A DNA stretch of 64,000 bases from Ferriphaselus amnicola (GCF_000974685.2 NZ_AP018738.1:1426001-1490000), one strand, 5' to 3'; counted from the stretch's first letter, positions 17,549-26,873 are shown. Notes: a model not told the origin generated them from the letters alone. Numbers and translations are program-made.

Positions 17549-19741
17549 TCAAGTTTCCTTGGTGTAATAGCCATCATAGCCATACTTACCATAACCTGTA
17601 TAAGCGCCGTAGTACGACTCAGCCTTTCTGAAATCTAGCTGATTCAGCGTCACCCCAAACAAGGTCGCCTCGGCTTCCAGCAACGTCTTGATGCAACGTC
17701 TAGCCACTTGATGAGGCGTCGAGTCCGCTTTAACCACAAACACCACACCAGTCGCCATCGTGGAAAGCACCACTGCATCACTAACCAGCTGCACGGGCGG
17801 CGAATCGATGATCACCATGTCATACTTTTCTGACAGCGACTTCAGCAACTCTTCAAACTTATTCGACAGCAACAGTTCGAGCGGATTGGGTGGGATGCTA
17901 CCCGCCGTCACCACATGCAAGGTCGAACCCTCGATGGTTTGGGTACACTCCTCCAGCGTAGCCGTGCCTGTTACCAGCGCAGACAAGCCCTGTTTCGCCA
18001 TGTCCAAGTTCATTACCTTGGCCACGGAAGGTCTGCGCATATCCGCATCGATCAATAGAACACGCTTGGTTTGTGCATGAGACAGCGCCAAATTGGACGA
18101 AACCGTCGTTTTACCTTCTCCGGGCACAGACGAAGTAATTACCAAAATTTTGTTGGGGCAATCGATCGCCGACAGCAACACACCTGTGCGTGCAGTCCGC
18201 ACACTCTCAGCAAACACGGAACGTGGCTCATCCAAGTAATAGCGCCCCATGTGCTGATCGTCATTACCCTCTAAGAGCGGCAGTGTGGATAAGATAGGTT
18301 GCCCCAACTTCAACTCAGCATCTTCAGTCGAACGAACCGTGTTATCCAGACGATCCAACAAGAGCGCCACAGCCACACCGAGCAATAGACCCAAAACGAA
18401 TGCCACCGCGATGACCATACCTTTTTTCGGCTTGATCGGAGACACTGCCGGTGTCGCTGGATCAATCACACGCCCCACCAAAGCACCTGAATCACCAGTC
18501 GCACTCGTTTCCTTGAAGCGACTAAGGAATGTGTCATAAATCTGCTTATTGGTTGCGACATCACGCTCCAGTGACGACAACTCGAAGCCCTTTTTATTCG
18601 CACCTTGAATCGTACCTTTGGCCTCAGCCACCGCGCCCGCCAACGCACCCTCGTTCGCCCGTGCAACCTCATACTCTCGCTGCAAGCCAGCAACCACCAC
18701 GTCCACATGACGCCTCAAACCATCACGCGCCTGATCCAAATCAGCCTGAGCCTGGATCATCTTGACGTGTTCTTTACCATATCGATTGGCAAGTTCCGAA
18801 ACCTTACGCTCCTTCTCTGCCACGACCTCCTTCAGCTTTGCCGCCAATGGATCTTTCTGAACCACGGGCAAAGACTCTAGCGAATCACCCGCATTCTTCA
18901 CTTGTTTGTAGGCACTCTCAGCTTGAGCGCGGTTCATCCTCGCATTGACCAAGCTTGCCAACAAACCTTGCAACTGATTGGAGGCACCGCTCAGCTCAAG
19001 ATTTCCTGCATCAACGATATGTTCGCGATCCCGATACTCCTGCAACGCTTGCTCTGACTTCTGCAGATCAACTTTCAAACCAGCCAAATGCTCATTCAAC
19101 CAGTTACTGGCGCGTTGAGTCATCTGGAACTTAGCCTCCATATCGCTTTCCACGAAAGCTTCTGCCACCGCATTGGCAACCTTAGCGGCCAATTGGCTAT
19201 CGGGCGAGTCAAAGCTGACTTTGATCAACTGACTCATCTTCACGGGCTCGACTGTCAAGCTATTAGCCAATCTCGCTGCCACCGCATCACGAATCTCAGC
19301 TTCCGTAGGCTCCTTACCTGATGCGCCAAGAGTGGCTAGCAGTGAATGCAACCATGATGTATTGACACGCGGATCGAACTCGGGATGCTTGGTCAGTTTC
19401 AACTTATCGACCACTACCTTAGCCAACGACAGCGACTTGATGATCTCAGACTGGGTCTGGATATATTCCTTGCCTTGCCCGATACCGCTATACACATCCT
19501 CGATCGAGACCACCTTGGTCTTGTTCTGTTCGATCAAGATCGTGACGGTCGAACGATAGATCGGAGTCATCATAAACACCACGACCGCCGCCAACAGCGT
19601 CATCGCAGCAGCCAAACCCAAGATGCTCCACTTACGCTTTACGACGCTACGCCAGTAAACCAGCAACTCCAACTGATCATCCGTCTGATGAGCCGCACTT
19701 GGAATCGAGTGATGTTTTTCGCTATGCAAGACTTCGCTCAT
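17549..19741 (-). CDS. Wzc-type polysaccharide co-polymerase and tyrosine autokinase
   Basis: 730 residues. A Wzz-type chain-length domain has TM1 near residues 38-60 (SILGLAAAMTLLAAVVVFMM). A long coiled-coil periplasmic part runs to about 430, and TM2 is near 437-462 (VIAVAFVLGLLLGVAVALLL). The cytoplasmic BY-kinase has Walker A SSVPGEGKTT, Walker A' VLLIDADMRRPS and Walker B MVIIDSPP. The C-terminus is a tyrosine cluster (SYYGAYTGYGKYGYDGYY) for autophosphorylation. The start codon overlaps the stop of the export gene by one base. Confidence 0.95.
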   Translation of the reverse strand: MSEVLHSEKHHSIPSAAHQTDDQLELLVYWRSVVKRKWSILGLAAAMTLLAAVVVFMMTPIYRSTVTILIEQNKTKVVSIEDVYSGIGQGKEYIQTQSEIIKSLSLAKVVVDKLKLTKHPEFDPRVNTSWLHSLLATLGASGKEPTEAEIRDAVAARLANSLTVEPVKMSQLIKVSFDSPDSQLAAKVANAVAEAFVESDMEAKFQMTQRASNWLNEHLAGLKVDLQKSEQALQEYRDREHIVDAGNLELSGASNQLQGLLASLVNARMNRAQAESAYKQVKNAGDSLESLPVVQKDPLAAKLKEVVAEKERKVSELANRYGKEHVKMIQAQADLDQARDGLRRHVDVVVAGLQREYEVARANEGALAGAVAEAKGTIQGANKKGFELSSLERDVATNKQIYDTFLSRFKETSATGDSGALVGRVIDPATPAVSPIKPKKGMVIAVAFVLGLLLGVAVALLLDRLDNTVRSTEDAELKLGQPILSTLPLLEGNDDQHMGRYYLDEPRSVFAESVRTARTGVLLSAIDCPNKILVITSSVPGEGKTTVSSNLALSHAQTKRVLLIDADMRRPSVAKVMNLDMAKQGLSALVTGTATLEECTQTIEGSTLHVVTAGSIPPNPLELLLSNKFEELLKSLSEKYDMVIIDSPPVQLVSDAVVLSTMATGVVFVVKADSTPHQVARRCIKTLLEAEATLFGVTLNQLDFRKAESYYGAYTGYGKYGYDGYYTKET

Positions 19742-20805
19742 TAGAAAAAGCTTTCTTCAACGGTAATGGTATCCCCCGGCCAAACCGAGGAGTTCAAATC
19801 GACTTTGCTCGACGCATTGGCAGCATCGCCCTCACGCACCACAAATATCTTGCTGGGTGAGGCCCGCTCACGGAAGCCACCCGCAATAGAAACCGCTTTA
19901 CGCACATTCAAGCCATGCAGGTAAGGATAACTACCTGGGCGCTCCACCTGTCCATAGATGAAGAAGGGGCGATACTCCACGATGGTCACGGAAACTCGCG
20001 GATTCACTAGGAACGCACCGCGCAATCCATCGGCGATCTTCAATTCCAGCTCACCGACGGTCATCCCGCGCACCAACAGATCACCGAACGGGAACGAAAC
20101 CATGCCGGTATCCGAGATGCGCAGCTTATCTCGGCTCATATCATCTTCACCGTACACGCTGATGTTCAAAATATCACCAGCACCGAGACGATATCCGCTT
20201 AAATCGGTGTGTTTCTCCAACACTGCTGGCTGAGCCATCGGCTGCACCGCTTCCGCGACCACTTCCTTCGGCTTTTCCACCACGGTCGGTTTTTCCACCA
20301 CGGCTACAGGCTCTTGGCTCGCCGCCCTCGCCATAGCGAACTCCTTCTCGGTCAGGGTGACTTCCGACACCACCTTCCAGCGCCCGTTCAAGTTCATCCA
20401 AGACAATCGCTTCCGGTCCAACGAATCGAACGCACCGGAATGGAACTCCTGCAAAAAGTAAGCATCGATCCGACCACCACTTTGAGCAACGATAAATAGA
20501 TTGGACAGTTTCACACTGATGGACTTAGCACGGCGGAATGAATCCTTGCGGCGAGTTTCCCATGCCGTACGCCCCAACCCATCCTCAGGCTCGAAGGAAC
20601 GATCATAACTATCTAGGAATGCAACGGTATCGCGCGCAGACCAAGCCGACGCCCAAGCATCGACTGCAACTCGCACCTCACCTTGTTGCCGACTGAATGC
20701 CGATGTCTGAGCAACCGTAGCCGACGCCCCCACACCCGCATCAGCTTCCGCCCAGCTCAGGTTGGAACAGAACAACAGACCAAGCAAGAAAACGCTCTTC
20801 ATCAT
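19741..20805 (-). CDS. Wza-type polysaccharide export protein with N-terminal NTF2-like domain
   Basis: 354 residues from MMKSVFLLGLLFCSNLSWAE, a signal peptide; upstream in-frame codons are less likely. No proper lipobox is seen (LLFC), unlike classical Wza. Residues about 40-150 form a Cds6/SnoaL-like NTF2 domain (AWASAWSARDTVAFLDSYD, QEFHSGAFDSLDRKRLSW, GRWKVVSEV). A linker with repeated VEKP follows, then the Poly_export domain (YRLGAGDILNISVYGEDDMS) and an SLBB domain (FIYGQVERPGSYPYLHGLNV). It would form or contact the outer-membrane exit channel. Confidence 0.9.
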   Translation of the reverse strand: MMKSVFLLGLLFCSNLSWAEADAGVGASATVAQTSAFSRQQGEVRVAVDAWASAWSARDTVAFLDSYDRSFEPEDGLGRTAWETRRKDSFRRAKSISVKLSNLFIVAQSGGRIDAYFLQEFHSGAFDSLDRKRLSWMNLNGRWKVVSEVTLTEKEFAMARAASQEPVAVVEKPTVVEKPKEVVAEAVQPMAQPAVLEKHTDLSGYRLGAGDILNISVYGEDDMSRDKLRISDTGMVSFPFGDLLVRGMTVGELELKIADGLRGAFLVNPRVSVTIVEYRPFFIYGQVERPGSYPYLHGLNVRKAVSIAGGFRERASPSKIFVVREGDAANASSKVDLNSSVWPGDTITVEESFF

Positions 20806-20942
20806 GTATCTACCCATCAATCCCTCAATCCATCTGACATAAAACGCATCCAACCCAAAACAAAGGCGCCCTGCCGACTAACAACCTAGCGACATCACTT
20901 ACCGATGCCACCTTGTCCGCAAGGCGCCCGTCACCCAAGAAG

Positions 20943-22151
20943 TTATAGTGAACTCTCAAGCGTGAACATCACAATATTCCTGCCATAGGTATAAAGCGCA
21001 TTGGTCGAATTACGATTCTGACGTTGCAACTCGACTCCGCCTCGCAACCAGCGTCGCATCGAATACGACACTTTTGCGCCAACATTGTTGCGTTGATCCA
21101 CGCGATTGACACCCGAGAAGGTGTCTGTCGCATTGCTATAAGTGAGCGCAGTCTCAATACCATGCGCCCAATTGTGATTCCAAGCAGCCCCGAAATCACG
21201 CACGATGATGTAGTTACCCACGTCCATCGTTTCCGTAAAATTCCGCCCCCCCGAAACTGCAACTGTTGAATAAGTGAGCGGTTCCCACTTCATATCTACA
21301 TCCCATGCAAAACCACGGCCCTGACTAACCACGCCAGAATCAAATTTCTTGCTCATCGAACCGACCATCACCGAACCACTGGTCTTAGAGGTTGCATCCC
21401 AACTCACACCCGCTTGTATCTTTTGCTCGGTGCTGTTGCGTCCGAAAGAGATCGGGTTCTGATAGTCATTGCGTCGTTCGGCCAATCTAAAGTTAGCATG
21501 CGTAGCTGCGCCCAACTTATACAAGAACTTACCCGACATATCGCGGATGTCTCTATCGTAGGCGACGGTCAACGCACGATTGGTCGTGTAACGCTTAGAA
21601 GCCATGCCCGCCTCGAATTCCAACTGCCCGGTCGCCTCAGGTGCGCCGTAATGCACAGCGCCCTGTGCAGAAGGCATCTGCCAATGCTCAGGTGCTGCGC
21701 CCAAACGGAAGGCATTTCTTGGATCGTGACCTGCCACATAGTCAGCCTTGAAGCGCGTATTCAAACGCCCAGTCCATTCATTCTCAGCTTCAGCGCCCAC
21801 CTTGTTGTCATTGAAATTATCTTTAGAGCTCGAAGCATAGCGAGCCCAGTTGCCGGTGTAATACACGCTATAGCGCTTCATCGCGCCTTCAGCAACGACA
21901 GAAAGATTAGGGTTGACTACCACCAAGCTGGAAGAGACAGGTGCCGTATTCGACAAGCCCACATTGCTATCCCGACCGTAAGCCAGTCCCAACCAAGGAG
22001 TGACCACGAAGGGTTCGGCCTTGATACCGGCTGGATCCCAGTGGGTCACGGGAGCATATCCGCCCACGTTACGCTTAACCTCTACCGCGTGCGCAGCATT
22101 CATCGCTGACAATGCGCCCAACACCAAACAACTAAGAACAGACTTATTCAT
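20943..22151 (-). CDS. Outer-membrane beta-barrel protein of the EPS locus (EpsL-like)
   Basis: 402 residues with the signal peptide MNKSVLSCLVLGALSAMNAA. Many alternating amphipathic strands follow, ending in a typical barrel C-terminus (RNIVMFTLESSL). It resembles the EpsL/BBP2 putative porins found beside exopolysaccharide genes in betaproteobacteria. It probably helps the polymer or an associated factor across the outer membrane. A weak inverted repeat (GGCGCCCTGC near 20867 with GCAAGGCGCC near 20919) lies in the 88-bp gap downstream. Confidence 0.72.
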   Translation of the reverse strand: MNKSVLSCLVLGALSAMNAAHAVEVKRNVGGYAPVTHWDPAGIKAEPFVVTPWLGLAYGRDSNVGLSNTAPVSSSLVVVNPNLSVVAEGAMKRYSVYYTGNWARYASSSKDNFNDNKVGAEAENEWTGRLNTRFKADYVAGHDPRNAFRLGAAPEHWQMPSAQGAVHYGAPEATGQLEFEAGMASKRYTTNRALTVAYDRDIRDMSGKFLYKLGAATHANFRLAERRNDYQNPISFGRNSTEQKIQAGVSWDATSKTSGSVMVGSMSKKFDSGVVSQGRGFAWDVDMKWEPLTYSTVAVSGGRNFTETMDVGNYIIVRDFGAAWNHNWAHGIETALTYSNATDTFSGVNRVDQRNNVGAKVSYSMRRWLRGGVELQRQNRNSTNALYTYGRNIVMFTLESSL

Positions 22152-22180
22152 GATTCACCCTTGGATAATTAAATTATTCT

Positions 22181-23803
22181 TTATGCGTCCGATTGTACCT
22201 TGATACCAACCCCGCCACCAACACCATGGGGATTGCTCTGCCTATTTCGGCTCAATGACTTGACATCCATACCCGCAACCAGATACGGCAGACTCAGCAC
22301 CACCAAAAACAACGCTGCATTCGTTAGATTTTGCAAATTGAAGTCCACACTACTGTGCATCAGTAACTCAACCACTGCCATCAATGAAGCAAAAGCCATA
22401 CCCTGTACAAACTGATCCTGGTTGCGATCAAGCAGTAAACGGATTGATCGATACACGCTGTGCGCCACCATCAGTACTAACAACAGCGCTCCCAGCGCTC
22501 CGACCTCGACCACGAACTCGATAAAATCATCGTGTGCATGGTCATAAAATCCGCCTACATCCTGCGGCCGGTATGGAAAGTAGGCCAGATGGAACGTCCC
22601 ACCCCCCGTCCCCAGCACGGGGAAATCTTGCACCATCTTGAGCGCCCGCAACCCCGGCCCGACACGCTCTTCCAGCGATTCTTCGCGGTAGCCGATGCGC
22701 GAACGGCCTTCGACCACATCGCCCGACACGCGGGTACGCAGTTGCTCAGCCTCCTCCTTTTCGAGCACATGCAGGTTGGTCGCCTCGATTCGGTGCATCA
22801 CCTTCTCGATGCCGACCACGCCGCCCACGATCACGACATCCAGTACCACTACACTCGCGATGAACAACATCAGCGCTCGAATCACATTCGACCGCCCACC
22901 GATATGGCGGAACGACATCAGCGCCAATCCGCCAACTAACAGCAAGCTCACAAAGAACGCCGAATTACCCATGCGAGAACGGCTTGCGATCAGCCCGATC
23001 ACCATCACGATCAGCATCAAACGTAAGATCGCCTTGCCGCTCACCAACAGACTCAGCCAGCCATGTGCACGCTTACGCCAACCTTCCACGCGCCGACCAT
23101 CCAATTTACCAATCATTAGACCGATGCCGATCGCTAGGATCATCTCTAGGTAGCCCGCAAAATGATTGTGATAGACGAACGTCCCCTTGGCTCGCATCCC
23201 ATGTTCGATCTCTACGAAGAACAGCGAATAATGCGCACCGACCGCGAACAACACCACCGCCAGCAACGCCTGCAACACACCTGAGAATATCAGCGTCTTG
23301 ACCAACCACTCTACCCGCTGCCGACTATCGACCAAGCGCAACACCAGCCAGAACAACACCGCCAGCACCCACGCCCGCACCCCATAGATCTGACTCGAAT
23401 AGGGATCGACAGACAACGGAGCCGCCGCACCAGACAAGACCGGAAATCCATCCGCCGGATTCCGATCAAGCAGACTGTGCCAAGCATGCGGCAGCGGCAA
23501 CACCTGCGCCACCAATACCAGTAACCAGCCCGCCATCAACCACAAGGGAACACGCGCTAGGCTCACCGGACTCGACTCGCGCGGACGCATCGAGGGCGTA
23601 GCCCACAAATGCCAGATCGCCAAGAAACTGACCATCAACGCCAACAGCGCCAGCGCCCAAGTCCGATTACTCGCCAACGGCAAAGGCATATAGACAAACA
23701 GCGCCAGCAAAGCAAAGAACTGCCATTTTTCAGCAGTTCCTTGTCCCTTGCGGCGTGCCCCTTGCGGCGTGCCCCTAATACCTTGTCCCCGCTCAATAGA
23801 CAT
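22181..23803 (-). CDS. O-antigen ligase / Wzy-type polymerase family membrane protein
   Basis: 540 residues with about 12 membrane helices. The O-antigen-ligase signatures are FVYHNHFAGYLEMILAIGIG and, in the large periplasmic loop, FYDHAHDDFIEFVVEVGALG. The N-terminus before TM1 contains an odd basic peptide (IRGTPQGARRKGQGT) encoded by a tract of six heptamer repeats. The start overlaps the end of the wcaJ-like gene by 11 bp. It probably polymerises the lipid-linked repeat unit in the periplasm. A second polymerase candidate occurs at 32.9-34.3 kb. Confidence 0.85.
   Translation of the reverse strand: MSIERGQGIRGTPQGARRKGQGTAEKWQFFALLALFVYMPLPLASNRTWALALLALMVSFLAIWHLWATPSMRPRESSPVSLARVPLWLMAGWLLVLVAQVLPLPHAWHSLLDRNPADGFPVLSGAAAPLSVDPYSSQIYGVRAWVLAVLFWLVLRLVDSRQRVEWLVKTLIFSGVLQALLAVVLFAVGAHYSLFFVEIEHGMRAKGTFVYHNHFAGYLEMILAIGIGLMIGKLDGRRVEGWRKRAHGWLSLLVSGKAILRLMLIVMVIGLIASRSRMGNSAFFVSLLLVGGLALMSFRHIGGRSNVIRALMLFIASVVVLDVVIVGGVVGIEKVMHRIEATNLHVLEKEEAEQLRTRVSGDVVEGRSRIGYREESLEERVGPGLRALKMVQDFPVLGTGGGTFHLAYFPYRPQDVGGFYDHAHDDFIEFVVEVGALGALLLVLMVAHSVYRSIRLLLDRNQDQFVQGMAFASLMAVVELLMHSSVDFNLQNLTNAALFLVVLSLPYLVAGMDVKSLSRNRQSNPHGVGGGVGIKVQSDA
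23736..23777. repeat. Six-heptamer repeat tract inside the polymerase gene
   Basis: On the minus strand the units are TAGGGGC, ACGCCGC, AAGGGGC, ACGCCGC, AAGGGAC and AAGGAAC: 42 bp, a multiple of three, so the reading frame is kept. The units match the AAGGGGC heptamers around 40.5 and 40.95 kb. Confidence 0.85.
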
Positions 23804-25196
23804 TCTTACCCACGAACCCTTTGAACACCGTCATCAAAATAATCTTGAGATCCACCCCGATCGACCAATTGCGGATGTACTCCAGATCGTAGTCGATACG
23901 CTTTTGCATCTTATCCAGCGTATCCGTCTCGCCCCGCCAGCCATTCACCTGTGCCCAGCCCGTGATGCCGGGCTTCACCTTATGCCGCAGCATGTAGCCG
24001 TGGATCAAGCGGCGATACTCCTCGTTATGCGCCACCGCGTGCGGACGTGGCCCCACGATAGACATACGACCTTGTAGCACATTGATGAACTGCGGCAACT
24101 CATCCAGCGATGTCCGGCGCAGGAATGCACCAAAGGGAGTAATGCGAGCATCACCACGCTTCGCCTGCACCACGGTATCCCCGTCATCGCACACCGTCAT
24201 ACTACGGAACTTCCACACCTCGACCAGCTCGCCATTCAAACCATAGCGCCGCTGTTTAAAGAGCACCGGCCCCGCCGAAGTGAATTTGACACCTACCGCG
24301 ATGAGCGTAAGCAAAGGCAAGATCAGCAAGGTGATCAACCCACCGATCAGCAGATCCTCTGCGCGCTTCCACGTCCCATCGATGCCATAGAACGGACTCT
24401 CATAGATGCTAACCACCGGCATCCCAGCTACTTCTGCCCAACTAGCATTCTTCAAATCGAACACAAAGGAATCCGGCACCACGTACACCGATGCCGTCGT
24501 ATCGGCCAAAGCATCCACCAACTCGATGATGCGTTTTTCAGCGTACATCGGCAGCGTGATATAGACATAATCCAGCCGTCCCTCGTGGGCATCTTTCAGC
24601 ATCTGAGTGGTGCTGCCGATCAACGATAACTTATTCAAAGCTAAGCGACTCACGTGTCGGTCATCATAGACACCCGCAACTCGAATACCCATCCAACTAG
24701 CCGCCGCAAACTGTGTCGCCATTTTTTTGGCGGTATTTCCAGCCCCCACGAACGCCAACGTCCGCGTATTCAACCCCCGACGGCGTGCAAAATAGGCTTG
24801 CGTCCGCACAACCCAACGAATACCGCCGATGATGATCGGCACGATCACCGACCACTGACCAACCAATTTTCGCGAGTAATCGGTTGATATTTTGAACATG
24901 AAAGCCAGCACGATCAAACCGACCACCGCCAAGCTCCACACGACCAACACTTCTTTGATCTCACTCCAAGTCGAGCGCGTACGCCACGACCCGTAAATAC
25001 CTCGCAACTCACCGAGCAACAGATACAGAGAGATAGCCAGAGTCAACGCCAGCAGATAAGGCTCCGTCATCGACTGGCCCTCCCACCATACCAGCCAGCC
25101 CATCACGGCAAATATCACGGCAGAATCGACCAAGCGCAGCAACCCCGCGATCTCAGCCGAATAAGGACGCAACATCCCAGAAGATTTTATTTCCAT
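23793..25196 (-). CDS. wcaJ: Undecaprenyl-phosphate glucose phosphotransferase (WcaJ family)
   Basis: 467 residues from the ATG at 25196, which has GGTGA at proper spacing and gives the family's usual length. Four or five N-terminal membrane helices and a CoA-binding-like middle domain (RTLAFVGAGNTAKKMA) are followed by the catalytic bacterial sugar transferase domain (KFRSMTV, RRTSLDELPQFINVLQGRMS, VGPRPH, KPGITGWAQVNGWRG). It transfers a hexose-1-phosphate to undecaprenyl phosphate, starting each repeat unit. The frame also stays open upstream to about 25397 and encodes one extra hydrophobic helix; see findings. Confidence 0.93.
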   Translation of the reverse strand: MEIKSSGMLRPYSAEIAGLLRLVDSAVIFAVMGWLVWWEGQSMTEPYLLALTLAISLYLLLGELRGIYGSWRTRSTWSEIKEVLVVWSLAVVGLIVLAFMFKISTDYSRKLVGQWSVIVPIIIGGIRWVVRTQAYFARRRGLNTRTLAFVGAGNTAKKMATQFAAASWMGIRVAGVYDDRHVSRLALNKLSLIGSTTQMLKDAHEGRLDYVYITLPMYAEKRIIELVDALADTTASVYVVPDSFVFDLKNASWAEVAGMPVVSIYESPFYGIDGTWKRAEDLLIGGLITLLILPLLTLIAVGVKFTSAGPVLFKQRRYGLNGELVEVWKFRSMTVCDDGDTVVQAKRGDARITPFGAFLRRTSLDELPQFINVLQGRMSIVGPRPHAVAHNEEYRRLIHGYMLRHKVKPGITGWAQVNGWRGETDTLDKMQKRIDYDLEYIRNWSIGVDLKIILMTVFKGFVGKNVY

Positions 25197-25397
25197 AACT
25201 TCACCAACACCAAGGTAGCCCGGAAAATGCCAACGGCGCGCATTATCCGCCACTATCCTCAAGCAAACTATAAGCCAACAGACTAGACCACCCAAGAAAA
25301 AGATATAGGTAAACCACACCAAAAAGGTAGGGTTTACTGAGTCAATCGGCTCAGGAGGCCAATCAGAAGATGAATCACCTACCAAGCTGGGCAACAT

Positions 25398-25566
25398 CCC
25401 TGTCAGTGCGATAACCAATCACTTGGCAGCTTGCCAACTTATAACCAGCGACTTGTCAGCGTGCTGACTTAGTCGATTGGCTAGTCGTTTCATCAGGAGC
25501 GCAGCGACGCGGCAATCCAGATGCCTCTATCAAAAGGCTGTTGCCTTTAAACCACTAGAACAACAA
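25398..25566. repeat. Mosaic of dispersed intergenic repeats
   Basis: Contains CAATCACTTGGCAGCTTGC, GATTGGCTAGTCGTTTCATC and GCGACGCGGCAATCCAGATG. All recur at 26.0-26.2 kb, and parts recur at 49.7-49.9 kb. No gene is seen. Confidence 0.75.
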
Positions 25567-25857
25567 CTACACAATCTCATCAAACAAATCACGCCAATCG
25601 GGATTTTTCGCCTCGATCAACTGCAACTTCTTTTTCCTTGATCCTGCTTTAAGCTGCTTCTCTCTTTCAATAGCAGCAAACATATTTTCACCCAGCTCAA
25701 AATACACCAGGTTATGCACACCGTAACGCTTTGAAAAACCCTCAACCAAATCGTTTTTATGCTCCCAAACTCGGCGCACTAAATCAGAGGTCACACCCAC
25801 ATACAGCGTACCGTTACGCTCACTCGCCAAAATGTAAACTGCAGCCTGCTTTTCCAT
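25567..25857 (-). CDS. GIY-YIG nuclease-domain protein
   Basis: 96 residues. The GIY-YIG core is seen as AAVYILASERNGTLYVGVTS, followed by the conserved arginine helix (DLVRRVWEHKN) and the EREKQLKAGSRKKKLQLIE segment typical of the YhbQ/UPF0213-like small family. The natural role is unclear; such genes are often carried in repeat-rich intergenic DNA. It is surrounded on both sides by dispersed repeats and interrupts the EPS gene order. Confidence 0.88.
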   Translation of the reverse strand: MEKQAAVYILASERNGTLYVGVTSDLVRRVWEHKNDLVEGFSKRYGVHNLVYFELGENMFAAIEREKQLKAGSRKKKLQLIEAKNPDWRDLFDEIV

Positions 25858-26193
25858 TGAGCAAAGTCCGCGTCACCACCCAACCTTAGTAAACGCCACC
25901 ATCGATGAAACTGGATTACCACGCTACGCGCGTAATGACAAACCACCACCGCACAGTCATTGCGAGGAGCGTAGCGACGTGGCAATCCAGACGCCTCTAT
26001 CAAAATGCCGTTGCTTCAAAACCACTGGATTGCCGCGCTACGCTCGCAATGACTCAGAAGCCTCTCGCCCCGTCATTGCGATAACCAATCACTTGGCAGC
26101 TTGCTGACTTTGTCGATTGTCTAGTAGTTCTATCAGTGAGATGGCTAGTCGTTTCATCAGTCGCAACGCGACGCGGCAATCCAGATGCCTCCA
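25858..26193. repeat. Repeat-rich intergenic region
   Basis: Several copies of the CATTGCGA...GCGGCAATCCAG palindromic repeat occur in both orientations (for example near 25950-25990 and 26020-26050), with another CACTTGGCAGCTTGC / GGCTAGTCGTTTCATC unit near 26090-26160. I see no gene. Confidence 0.8.
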
Positions 26194-26625
26194 TCAAAAT
26201 GGAAGCCAAGGATCAACCAACACCAGCTCACTAATTTTGCGAAAATCTTTAATGTTGCGGGTAGCCAAGATCAAACCATTGCGCAATGCAATCGCGGCAA
26301 TTTGTGCATCTTCAGTCGAAATTGGCATGCCGAGCTTATTGCGAATGGCAACCAATGCAGCATACTCATGTGCCGCAAACTCATCAAAGGGTAAGCAATG
26401 GCCGACAAAGTCCTGCTCAAACATCTGTTCAACCGCACTCGCAAACGCATCTCTACGTTTACCGTCTGGCAATAACGCCACCCCCAGCAATAACTCAGCT
26501 TGAGTAATAGCACTGGTATAAAACTCGACTTCCTTTTGCTGAGCAAACCAAGCAAGCACAATCGCCGAGGGTTGCGGACGCATCAATTCAGACAGCACGT
26601 TAGTATCCAGCAATACCCCCGGCAT
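26194..26625 (-). CDS. PIN-domain toxin (VapC/FitB-like)
   Basis: 143 residues. The PIN acidic residues are visible: LLDTNVLSELMR (first Asp), AELLLGVALLPDG (Glu) and ISTEDAQIAAIALRNG (Asp), followed by LATRNIKDF. These are Mg-dependent ribonucleases. It follows the antitoxin gene with a 2-bp gap. The closest pattern is FitB, which partners a ribbon-helix-helix FitA. Confidence 0.9.
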   Translation of the reverse strand: MPGVLLDTNVLSELMRPQPSAIVLAWFAQQKEVEFYTSAITQAELLLGVALLPDGKRRDAFASAVEQMFEQDFVGHCLPFDEFAAHEYAALVAIRNKLGMPISTEDAQIAAIALRNGLILATRNIKDFRKISELVLVDPWLPF

Positions 26626-26627
26626 GA

Positions 26628-26873
26628 TCAGCCTTCCATTTCAGGCGGAGTTCTAACATTTTGACGCTGAGGGATAAGCAGAACATCCAGATCCAACGCT
26701 GAAAAATGCTTTTGAATTCGTTGCGCAAAGTCTTGCTTGCTCGGGTTTTGTGAAACAGCCTTTAATAGAATCTCACGAACCTCCTGCTCCATTGAACAGC
26801 CATGCAATGCCGCCCGTATGCGCAAGCGGTTTTTCACTTCATCGTCGATATTTCTAATCGTAAGCGCAGCCAT
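26628..26873 (-). CDS. Ribbon-helix-helix antitoxin (FitA-like)
   Basis: 81 residues from MAALTIRNIDDEVKNRLRIR; the upstream in-frame extension lacks family resemblance. The ribbon-helix-helix (LTIRNID, then AALHGCSMEQEVREILLKAV) matches FitA/StbC-like antitoxins, and the C-terminal tail would wrap the PIN toxin. It is the first gene of the pair and probably represses its own promoter. Confidence 0.88.
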   Translation of the reverse strand: MAALTIRNIDDEVKNRLRIRAALHGCSMEQEVREILLKAVSQNPSKQDFAQRIQKHFSALDLDVLLIPQRQNVRTPPEMEG

